NCBI GenBank assembly: GCA_004356305.1
Contig: SMXJ01000120.1
Span: 1 to 12,001 of the forward strand
DNA: 12,001 nt
Reading direction: 5' to 3'
Source of the DNA: Bacteroidota bacterium
GTDB taxonomy: Bacteria > Bacteroidota > Bacteroidia > Flavobacteriales > Flavobacteriaceae
The position numbers and the translations under genes are program-made. A model generated the notes under the pieces. The model did no database searches. It was not told the origin of the DNA and worked only from the letters and a program-made list of their open reading frames with translations. Position 1 is the first letter of the stretch. Each line of letters opens with the position of its first letter. Below, piece by piece: positions 6,401 to 12,001 of the stretch.

Positions 6401-7936
6401 ATGAGTAAAAGAGTCCTCCTTATGATCCTCGATGGATGGGGTGTTACACAAGATCCTGCGGTTTCTGCAATTGCTCAGGCCAACACCCCTTTTATCGATT
6501 CACTATACCATACCTATCCCAACGCACAACTTCTCACCCATGGAATGAATGTTGGACTGCCGGAAGGTCAGATGGGGAATAGCGAAGTTGGTCATATGAA
6601 TCTAGGGGCCGGACGCATTGTTTATCAGGACCTGGTGAAAATAAATTTGGCCGTTCAAAACAATACATTGAAGGATGAGAAGGAGCTTACGAATGCATTT
6701 CAATATGCAAAAGAGAATGAAAAAAAAGTACATTTATTAGGGTTGCTTTCCAACGGGGGCGTGCATTCGCACATCGAGCATTTAAAAGGATTGTTAACCG
6801 CTGCGAATGGTCAAAATTTGATTAAAGTATATGTTCATGTATTTACCGATGGCAGAGATGTGGATCCAGGATCGGGTATCGGTTTTATAGAGGAGATCGA
6901 AAACCATATGAAAAAAACCACCGGGAAAATCGCGTCCGTAATTGGGCGGTATTTCGCGATGGACCGGGATAAACGCTGGGAACGAATAAAGAAAGCATAT
7001 GATCTGTTGGTCTTCGGAAAAGGAACAGCAACTACGACTGCTTCTGAAAGTGTACTTAAAAGTTATGCTGAAGGTATTACCGATGAGTTTATCGAACCTA
7101 TTGTCATCACTGATCCCGGTACCACTCAAGATGCAATCTCCGTCGTCACTATATCAGAAGGTGATGTTGTTATCTTTTTCAATTTCAGAACCGATCGCGG
7201 ACGGGAGTTGACCGAAGTTTTATCTCAACGGGATCACGAGGAACACCAAATGAAAAAACTATCCTTATACTATGTAACCATGGCCAATTATGACGATAGG
7301 TTCCATGGAATAAAAGTGATATACGAAAAGGAAAATTTGCAAGACACTTTGGGTGAAATCTTAGAAAAAAACGGAAAAACACAAATACGTGTTGCCGAAA
7401 CCGAAAAATACCCTCATGTAACCTTCTTTTTCAACGGAGGAAGAGAAGAACCCTTCGAAGGAGAAAAACGCATCCTTTGTCCTTCTCCTAAAGTTGCCAC
7501 CTACGATCTAAAACCAGAAATGAGTGCCTACGAAGTACGCGACAGCATTATCCCTGAGATCGAAGCACAAACAGCAGATTTTATCTGCCTGAACTTCGCA
7601 AATCCGGATATGGTAGGGCATACGGGTGTTATGGAAGCTGCCATTAAAGCCTGTGAAGTTGTAGATTCCTGTACTGAGAAAATTGTGAAAACCGCATTGA
7701 AAAACGACTATGTTACGATCATTATTGCCGATCACGGAAACAGTGAGACCATGCGTAACCCCGATGGCTCACCTAACACAGCTCACACAACAAATCCTGT
7801 ACCTGTCATCCTGGTGGACAGCGATAAAAAATTCATAAAAAATGGCATTCTAAGCGATATAGCTCCAACGATCCTGGATATATTGGGGATCGAAAAACCC
7901 GAAAGTATGTCGCAACAATCTTTAATTCAAAAATAA
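6401..7936 (+). CDS. gpmI: 2,3-bisphosphoglycerate-independent phosphoglycerate mutase
   Basis: This 511-residue cytoplasmic enzyme interconverts 3- and 2-phosphoglycerate in glycolysis and gluconeogenesis through a phosphoserine intermediate, using two Mn ions and no 2,3-bisphosphoglycerate. The phosphatase-like domain supplies D11 (LMILDGWG), the phosphorylated serine S61 (MGNSEVGHMN), D403 and H407 (NPDMVGH), D444 and H445 (ADHGNSE) and H462 (TAHTTNP). The transferase domain (about 75-305) has VHVFTDGRDVDP, GRYFAMDRDKRWER and FFNFRTDRGREL, and K336 follows in ETEKYPHVTFF. All known metal and substrate residues are present at the positions expected from the Geobacillus enzyme, and the length is standard. 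It is the first gene of a closely packed rightward run with a promoter box 44 bases upstream; the next gene starts seven bases after its stop codon. Confidence 0.98.
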   Translation: MSKRVLLMILDGWGVTQDPAVSAIAQANTPFIDSLYHTYPNAQLLTHGMNVGLPEGQMGNSEVGHMNLGAGRIVYQDLVKINLAVQNNTLKDEKELTNAFQYAKENEKKVHLLGLLSNGGVHSHIEHLKGLLTAANGQNLIKVYVHVFTDGRDVDPGSGIGFIEEIENHMKKTTGKIASVIGRYFAMDRDKRWERIKKAYDLLVFGKGTATTTASESVLKSYAEGITDEFIEPIVITDPGTTQDAISVVTISEGDVVIFFNFRTDRGRELTEVLSQRDHEEHQMKKLSLYYVTMANYDDRFHGIKVIYEKENLQDTLGEILEKNGKTQIRVAETEKYPHVTFFFNGGREEPFEGEKRILCPSPKVATYDLKPEMSAYEVRDSIIPEIEAQTADFICLNFANPDMVGHTGVMEAAIKACEVVDSCTEKIVKTALKNDYVTIIIADHGNSETMRNPDGSPNTAHTTNPVPVILVDSDKKFIKNGILSDIAPTILDILGIEKPESMSQQSLIQK

Positions 7937-7943
7937 TTTCCAT

Positions 7944-8528
7944 ATGAAAAATTTAGTATATGTTTTTGCCTTCTTTCTTATTATAGCTTGCAAATCGAAT
8001 CATGACAAAGAAGTTTCAGCAGAGGAAAACAGTTCTGAAAATACTTCCATAGAACTCAATATCCTCGTCCCCGATGAAGAAGACGGGGGTGAAATGCTAT
8101 TGGGGATAATCAATCGCAAAGGTCTCGAAGGGGAACTATTCGAAGCATGGTTTGACGAAAATTATCAAGGACATATATTGGATACCGCAACGGTACAGGC
8201 CATAAAACCTCTTTTGAAAGATGTTACTCTAAAAGTATTTTTGGGATCCTGGTGTGAGGATAGTCAAAGGGAAGTGCCAGCGTTGTTCAAGATCTTGGAC
8301 GCTACTGATTATAATTACGACCGATTGGAATTGATCGCTGTCACACATAACAAGGACACTCCCCAAGGCTATGAAACAGACTTCGATATTGAATATGTCC
8401 CTACCATTATCATATCCAGGAATGGAGAAGTACTGAATCGAATCGTGGAATATCCTCAAATGACCTTGGAAAAAGACATGCTCACCATTTTGCAAGGTGA
8501 GCCATACAAACACGCTTACGAAGATTAA
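7944..8528 (+). CDS. Thioredoxin-fold lipoprotein with a CxxS active site
   Basis: The 194-residue product begins with a lipoprotein signal (MKNLVYVFAFFLIIAC, lipobox IIAC, lipidated C16), so it is anchored in the envelope. A low-complexity acidic linker (21-50) leads to a thioredoxin-like domain (about 75-185): strand VTLKVFLGSW, active site W103-C104-E-D-S107, a beta strand LELIAVTHN, and the cis-proline loop at P153 in EYVPTIII. The second active-site cysteine is replaced by serine, so ordinary dithiol-disulfide exchange is not possible; monothiol isomerase, mixed-disulfide or peroxidatic chemistry, or a binding role, remain open. C104 and C16 are the only cysteines. The WCEDSQREVP phrase is shared, as I recall, by a group of flavobacterial thioredoxin family proteins. 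It follows gpmI by seven bases and so is expressed with it, but no functional link to glycolysis is obvious. Confidence 0.85.
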   Translation: MKNLVYVFAFFLIIACKSNHDKEVSAEENSSENTSIELNILVPDEEDGGEMLLGIINRKGLEGELFEAWFDENYQGHILDTATVQAIKPLLKDVTLKVFLGSWCEDSQREVPALFKILDATDYNYDRLELIAVTHNKDTPQGYETDFDIEYVPTIIISRNGEVLNRIVEYPQMTLEKDMLTILQGEPYKHAYED

Positions 8529-8543
8529 AACGATTATTCTTCG

Positions 8544-8551
8544 TAATTTCG
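8544..8551 (+). promoter_or_regulatory. Possible internal promoter box before the HAD-type gene
   Basis: TAATTTCG differs from TAnnTTTG at one base and lies 19 bases before the start codon at 8571, in the largest gap (42 bases) of the five-gene run. It could give extra transcription of the HAD-map-methyltransferase part. Evidence is weak, and no -33 element is seen. Confidence 0.2.
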
Positions 8552-8570
8552 TGGCCTAAGTGTATCCCCG

Positions 8571-8975
8571 ATGATAAACGAGACTATAACCATTGCTGTA
8601 GATTTTGATGGGACGATTGTCGAGGACAATTACCCGAACATTGGCAAACCGCTACTTTTTGCGTTTGATACGTTGAAAAAACTACAGGAGAAAGGACATC
8701 GATTGATCCTATGGACTTACCGTCACGGTGCAACGCTTGATGAAGCTGTTGAATTTTGTAAAGAAAATGGTGTCACATTCTATGCGGTGAACAAAAGCTT
8801 TCCCGAAGAAATTTTTGAATTAAAATACAGCCGGAAAATAAACGCAGATATGTTTATCGATGACCGTAACTTTTCCGGGAAGGTAAGTTGGGGTGAGATC
8901 TATCAAACAATAGTAGGTGAGGAAAAACCTCAGGCTACAAAAACAAAACGAAAAAAAAACTGGTTCCGCCTGTAG
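8571..8975 (+). CDS. Small HAD-superfamily hydrolase (BT0820-like)
   Basis: The 134-residue cytoplasmic protein holds a minimal haloacid dehalogenase fold without a large cap. Motif I is D11-F-D13-G-T (nucleophile D11 and acid/base D13), motif II is T49 in LILWTYR, and the acidic motif IV is IDDRNF with D97 and D98. A lysine for motif III is present in the NKSFP or LKYSRK segments (K75, K85 or K89). Such proteins are usually phosphatases acting on small phosphorylated molecules. The family resembles the small Bacteroides HAD protein BT0820, whose substrate I do not know. The C-terminus ends in a basic stretch (KTKRKKNWFRL). The start at 8571 places motif I at the expected distance from the N-terminus. 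The gene lies 42 bases after the thioredoxin-fold gene, and its stop is three bases before map, suggesting coupled translation. Confidence 0.88.
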   Translation: MINETITIAVDFDGTIVEDNYPNIGKPLLFAFDTLKKLQEKGHRLILWTYRHGATLDEAVEFCKENGVTFYAVNKSFPEEIFELKYSRKINADMFIDDRNFSGKVSWGEIYQTIVGEEKPQATKTKRKKNWFRL

Positions 8976-8978
8976 GAT

Positions 8979-9797
8979 ATGATCATTACCAAGACAAGAG
9001 AAGAAATTGAATTAATGCGCGAAAGCGCACTTGTAGTTTCAAGAACATTGGGGATGTTAGCGAAAGAGGTAAAACCCGGTACCACTACTATCCATCTGGA
9101 TAAAATTGCTGAAGAATTTATTCGAGATCAAGGCGCTGTTCCCGGATTTTTAGGTTTGTACGATTGCCCCTCCACCCTTTTAACCAGCGTTAATGAAGCC
9201 GTGGTTCATGGGCTGCCTATAGACAAACCCTTGAAGGAAGGCGATATTGTGGCTATTGACTGTGGAGCTGTAAAAAATGAATTTTATGGAGACCACGCCT
9301 ATACTTTTGAAGTGGGTGAAGTGGATCAAGAAACCCGGAAATTACTGCGAGTAACCAAGGAGTCACTCTATATAGGCATCAGAGAATTGAAAGTGAACAA
9401 TCGCGTTGGTGACGTTGGATATGCTATTCAAAAATACTGTGAGTCCTTTGGATATGGCGTTGTACGCGAATTGGTTGGGCATGGCTTAGGTAGAAAACTG
9501 CATGAGGATCCGGAGATACCCAACTATGGCAGACGTGGTCGTGGTAAAAAGTTACTGGAAGGAATGACAATTGCGATCGAACCAATGATCAATCTGGGGA
9601 CTCATCAGGTGACCCAACTAAAAGATGGTTGGACCATTGTGACCAAAGACGGAAAACCCAGTGCCCATTTTGAACATAATGTTGCTATTGTGGATGGGAA
9701 ACCGGAATTGTTATCCACATTTGGTTATGTTTACGAGGCCTTAGGGATCACCAGCGATGAAGAGCAGGAGTTTCAGGCAAACGACTTAGTGTTGTAA
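8979..9797 (+). CDS. map: Type I methionine aminopeptidase
   Basis: The 272-residue cytoplasmic enzyme removes the initiator methionine from new proteins when the second residue is small. It has the pita-bread fold with all five metal ligands, D94, D105, H168, E201 and E232, in IDCGAVKNEFYGDHAYTF, VGHGLGRKLHEDP, IEPMI and HFEHNVAI. H77 in SVNEAVVHGLP is the conserved substrate-binding histidine. The ligands are offset by exactly three from the E. coli enzyme. It has no N-terminal zinc-finger extension, as is normal for the bacterial type Ia form, and carries a short acidic C-terminal tail (EEQEFQAND). The gene begins three bases after the HAD stop codon and is followed after ten bases by a methyltransferase gene, so it belongs to the same transcript. 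An essential housekeeping role is expected from the family. Confidence 0.97.
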   Translation: MIITKTREEIELMRESALVVSRTLGMLAKEVKPGTTTIHLDKIAEEFIRDQGAVPGFLGLYDCPSTLLTSVNEAVVHGLPIDKPLKEGDIVAIDCGAVKNEFYGDHAYTFEVGEVDQETRKLLRVTKESLYIGIRELKVNNRVGDVGYAIQKYCESFGYGVVRELVGHGLGRKLHEDPEIPNYGRRGRGKKLLEGMTIAIEPMINLGTHQVTQLKDGWTIVTKDGKPSAHFEHNVAIVDGKPELLSTFGYVYEALGITSDEEQEFQANDLVL

Positions 9798-9807
9798 TTC
9801 ATTTGAA

Positions 9808-10572
9808 ATGCAAAAGGTCTTTAGGTTTTTTCTGAATTTAATTCCCCGCCCATTCTTAATCAGGCTGAGTTATTTCATTCGCCCGGTTATCGCTCTTTTT
9901 TTATGCGGGAAAAGATATACCGACCCTATTAATGGAAGATCCTACCGTAAATTTCTACCCTATGGATACGAAATTGTACGAGAGAATGTACTGGCCCCGG
10001 GAACATTCTCGTTGGAACGGCATAGGCTATTTTGGTTGTATCTAAAAAATGAGACTTCTTTTTTTACTGAAAATCATAAAGTGCTTCATTTTGCTCCTGA
10101 GCAAGCGTTTTTAAAAAGATTCAGAAAATTAAAAAACCTCGACTACACCACTACGGATCTTAACTCTCCCATCGCCGATGTAAAAGCAGATATTTGTGAT
10201 CTACCCTTTGAAAATGATCAATACGACTTTATTATCTGCAATCACGTCTTGGAACACATTCCGGATGATCTGAAAGCCATGGAGGAATTGTATCGCGTTC
10301 TTGCTCCCGGTGGGATCGCCATCATACAAGTTCCTTATGACAGAAATCGTCCCGTTTCTTTTGAAGATGACTCCATAACCGATCCCAAAGAACGCGCTCG
10401 TGTTTTTGGGCAATATGACCACGTTCGCATTTACGGGATGGACTACTTTGAAAAGTTAGCTTCGGTAGGATTCAACGTTGAAAAGGTGGATTATACGGCA
10501 AAACTTTCTCCAGAGCTCATTGAAAGATACCGCTTGCCAGAAGGTGAATTAGTGCCGGTTTGCAGGAAATAA
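9808..10572 (+). CDS. Class I SAM-dependent methyltransferase
   Basis: The 254-residue protein has an N-terminal helical and basic region (1-50) followed by a Methyltransf_11-type Rossmann domain. Motif I is atypical, KVLHFAPEQAF (91-101), in place of the usual GxGxG loop. The acidic residue after beta 2 is D117 in YTTTDLNS, DICDLPF (128-134) is the adenine-binding motif, and FIICNHVLEHI (141-151) plus LYRVLAPGGIAIIQVP (161-176) form motifs II and III. The HFAPE variant and the segment YRKFLPYGYE (46-55) point to a conserved group I associate with sugar- or envelope-linked methyltransferases, but the substrate is unknown. A single C33-G34 remains where relatives may carry a CxxC pair. It follows map by ten bases and closes the five-gene run. 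Confidence 0.88.
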   Translation: MQKVFRFFLNLIPRPFLIRLSYFIRPVIALFLCGKRYTDPINGRSYRKFLPYGYEIVRENVLAPGTFSLERHRLFWLYLKNETSFFTENHKVLHFAPEQAFLKRFRKLKNLDYTTTDLNSPIADVKADICDLPFENDQYDFIICNHVLEHIPDDLKAMEELYRVLAPGGIAIIQVPYDRNRPVSFEDDSITDPKERARVFGQYDHVRIYGMDYFEKLASVGFNVEKVDYTAKLSPELIERYRLPEGELVPVCRK

Positions 10573-10735
10573 GTCTCGGTTTATAAATGCAGACCGCAAA
10601 TTTGTAAATCAACTGTCTATCTTTTTGTAAATCACTGTTTTCAGTGATACTTTAGAACTTGCGTAGCGACTGATTCACTCCAATTCCAGAGACGGTAGCG
10701 AATATTGTGGCCATCTTACCCTGAAACGATGAATT
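10573..10735. other. Convergent spacer with a repeated 11-mer and a hairpin
   Basis: These 163 bases separate the methyltransferase gene from apbE, which converges on it. TTTGTAAATCA occurs twice (10601-10611 and 10624-10634), followed by ACTGT and CTGT respectively. The second copy runs into a perfect hairpin, ATCACTG-TTTT-CAGTGAT (10631-10648). I see no coding frame or tRNA here. Confidence 0.6.
10631..10648. terminator. 7-bp hairpin, possible weak two-way terminator
   Basis: ATCACTG and CAGTGAT form a perfect stem around TTTT. It lies 58 bases after the methyltransferase stop codon and 87 bases after the apbE stop codon, where a shared terminator would be expected. Neither side has a proper T run (the plus strand continues ACTTTAG, the minus strand TTTACAAAAAG), so factor-independent termination is doubtful. 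Confidence 0.35.
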
Positions 10736-11746
10736 TCATTCTACCAAAAGATCTTTAAATCCGGAGGTTACGAATACCTGTGTTTCGTTATTACCTTTAG
10801 TATGTGTTAAATAGGCTTCGATTTGCGGAAGTTCTGATAATAACTGTTTGGTATTTTCGAAACCCATAGCCATAAAGGCGGTGGCATAGGCATCTGCCAA
10901 CGCACATGTGGACGCTATAACTGTTGCACTCGTCACATCGCTCTGTTCTGCCCTTCCGGTATGCGGATTGATAATATGTACATATTTTTTACCGGTAATA
11001 TCATCTACCCTAAATTTTCGATAATTCCCTGAAGAGGCCATCCCCTTATCCTTTAGGACAACTGTAGCGGTATAACTTCGGTCTTCGAGTTTTGAATCAA
11101 CGGCTTCAATCCCGGCAATCCAATACTTTCCTTCTTTTAGGTTAGTACCCTTGGCTAAAATTTCACCACCTAACTCGATGATGTAATTGGAAATACCTTC
11201 CGATTCCAAATAAGTACCCATGAGATCAATTCCATAACCTTTGGCCACAGCGTTAAAATCGAAGTAGATCTGCGGGTATTTTTTCTTTACGGTACCTTCA
11301 GCGGTAATCATCACTTTTTTAAATCCCACATACTGCAATAACGAATCCAAGGTCGAACTATCAATTTGTTTTAGTGGTTTTACATCTCCAAAACCATAAG
11401 CATTTCGTAATACTCCAATGGTAGGGTCGAAGAATCCCTTTGATTTGTTGTACACTATTTCGGAGATGCGATATACTTCCTTAAAAATAGCATCTACAAC
11501 CAGCGTGGAATCCCCTTTATTTATTTTTGATATATCACTATTGGGCATATAGGTGCTCACCGATCTATTGACCCTATGGATCACCGAATCGATTCCCTTT
11601 TCAGCATAGAAAACATTCTTGGAAAAATACTGAATGGTATAGGTAGTACCAAAAGCATTTCCTTTTAACACAGTAGCTTTCGGAGTTTCATTTCCGCAGG
11701 AAATAAACAGAAGAAAGACAGTTATGAGGAGTATTGGTTTCTTCAT
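10736..11746 (-). CDS. apbE: FAD:protein FMN transferase (ApbE), lipoprotein
   Basis: The 336-residue product starts with a lipoprotein signal (MKKPILLITVFLLFISC, lipidated C17) and so works on the outer face of the membrane. ApbE enzymes split FAD and attach FMN to a threonine of target proteins, classically the NqrC and NqrB subunits of the Na+-translocating NADH:quinone reductase and RnfG/RnfD. Family landmarks are all present: GNAFGTTYTIQY (29-40), DFNAVAKGYGID (163-174), ELGGEI (191-196), ASSGNYRKF (237-245), HIINPHTG (257-264) and the metal-binding CALADAYATA (281-290, with D285). Length is standard. No nqr or rnf genes are in the window, so its target here is inferred only from the family. 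The leftward gene downstream is absent; its own start is separated from the right-edge gene by a terminator, so it is probably transcribed on its own. No clear TAnnTTTG box was found upstream. Confidence 0.95.
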   Translation of the reverse strand: MKKPILLITVFLLFISCGNETPKATVLKGNAFGTTYTIQYFSKNVFYAEKGIDSVIHRVNRSVSTYMPNSDISKINKGDSTLVVDAIFKEVYRISEIVYNKSKGFFDPTIGVLRNAYGFGDVKPLKQIDSSTLDSLLQYVGFKKVMITAEGTVKKKYPQIYFDFNAVAKGYGIDLMGTYLESEGISNYIIELGGEILAKGTNLKEGKYWIAGIEAVDSKLEDRSYTATVVLKDKGMASSGNYRKFRVDDITGKKYVHIINPHTGRAEQSDVTSATVIASTCALADAYATAFMAMGFENTKQLLSELPQIEAYLTHTKGNNETQVFVTSGFKDLLVE

Positions 11747-11884
11747 ATTATTTTATCTCTTGCAATCCATTGCGGACCATAGTGTAATCTTTGTCATTAA
11801 TCATCCTTTCTTGTCAGTGAAAAAATAAAAATTAACTGCTGTTGCGATAAGTAAGATTACAACAATTACTTCAGAATAACATCA

Positions 11885-11915
11885 TAAAAAAGCCATTCGC
11901 CTGATGCGAATAGCT
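11885..11915 (-). terminator. Rho-independent terminator of the right-edge gene
   Basis: Reading leftward, AGCTATTCGC (11915-11906) pairs with GCGAATGGCT (11900-11891) over ten positions, including one U-G wobble, around the loop ATCAG. Six T residues follow (11890-11885). It lies 25 bases past the stop codon at 11941. On the plus strand the wobble becomes a C-A mismatch and no T run follows, so it is directed leftward. Confidence 0.88.
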
Positions 11916-11940
11916 CTTCATTATTATAAATTAGTGGAAG

Positions 11941-12001
11941 TTACCTTTTGACGATACGTTTGGTGATCGAACCATCTTCGGTAGTAATAGTAATGAAGTA
12001 A
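11941..12001 (-). CDS. C-terminal end of a probable type IX secretion substrate (5' part missing)
   Basis: Only the last 19 codons and the stop are in the window; the rest lies beyond the right edge. The fragment reads YFITITTEDGSITKRIVKR. The pattern (aromatic-beta strand, a D-G turn, S-x-T-K, and a final basic KxxVK-type end) is what the end of a Bacteroidota type A T9SS sorting domain usually looks like, as in GxYxVxVxTxxGxxTxKxxxx. Such domains guide proteins through the outer membrane and are then removed. The identity of the main protein cannot be known from here. A strong leftward terminator just beyond the stop codon supports this as a real gene end. Confidence 0.7.
   Translation of the reverse strand, partial: YFITITTEDGSITKRIVKR

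Noticed and set aside
4728..10597. ATGCAGACCG found both before pepE and after the methyltransferase gene.
   Set aside because: Ten-base matches are expected many times by chance in a window of this size, and the flanks do not match.
10663..10700. GTAGCGA repeated at 10663-10669 and 10694-10700.
   Set aside because: A seven-base repeat in 12 kb is expected by chance and has no further structure.
11762..11773. GCAAT-CC-ATTGC palindrome upstream of apbE.
   Set aside because: At 5-2-5 bases it is too short to support an operator call, and no promoter box is found with it.
1..12001. Phage, insertion sequence, CRISPR, toxin-antitoxin or defence system.
   Set aside because: All well-supported genes are housekeeping, envelope or secretion genes in normal flavobacterial style. 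There are no transposase or integrase motifs, no regularly spaced repeats and no small paired toxin-like genes.

Overview
The window reads as ordinary chromosome of a member of the Bacteroidota, most likely family Flavobacteriaceae. The evidence is the gene set (a DUF6702-like protein upstream of an M1 peptidase, a CxxS thioredoxin-like lipoprotein, a type IX secretion tail), the TAnnTTTG promoter boxes typical of the phylum, A/T-rich start contexts without Shine-Dalgarno sequences, and moderately A+T-rich DNA. I see no phage, insertion sequence, CRISPR array, tRNA or rRNA.

Left block (1-1440): the 3' part of an O-methyltransferase gene runs rightward into the window and converges on a leftward pair, tatA then a PAP2-family phosphatase gene, joined by a TAAATG junction. 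Next block (1501-4428): a leftward pair encodes a DUF6702-like exported protein and a large secreted M1-family zinc peptidase, closed by a strong hairpin terminator. A 347-base divergent intergenic region with three short palindromes and a promoter box (4429-4775) separates it from the rightward genes.

Rightward block (4776-10572): peptidase E, an M15 (VanY-like) peptidoglycan carboxypeptidase, then a tight five-gene run behind its own promoter box: gpmI (cofactor-independent phosphoglycerate mutase), a thioredoxin-fold lipoprotein, a small HAD-type hydrolase, map (type I methionine aminopeptidase) and a class I SAM methyltransferase. The run mixes glycolysis, N-terminal protein processing and less defined functions, so it looks like a housekeeping operon rather than one pathway.

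Right block (10573-12001): a convergent spacer with a short repeat and a hairpin, then leftward apbE (flavin transferase lipoprotein). At the very edge are the last 19 codons of a leftward gene whose C-terminus looks like a type IX secretion sorting signal, followed by a clear terminator.

Five genes encode peptidases or peptidoglycan hydrolases acting in different compartments (M1, PepE, M15, MetAP) or a secretion component (TatA), but nothing shows that they form one system. I did not find convincing evidence of an undescribed system. The points most worth a second look are the altered exopeptidase motif of the M1 protein with its DUF6702-like partner, the single-cysteine thioredoxin lipoprotein, the promoter placement at tatA, and the palindromes upstream of pepE.
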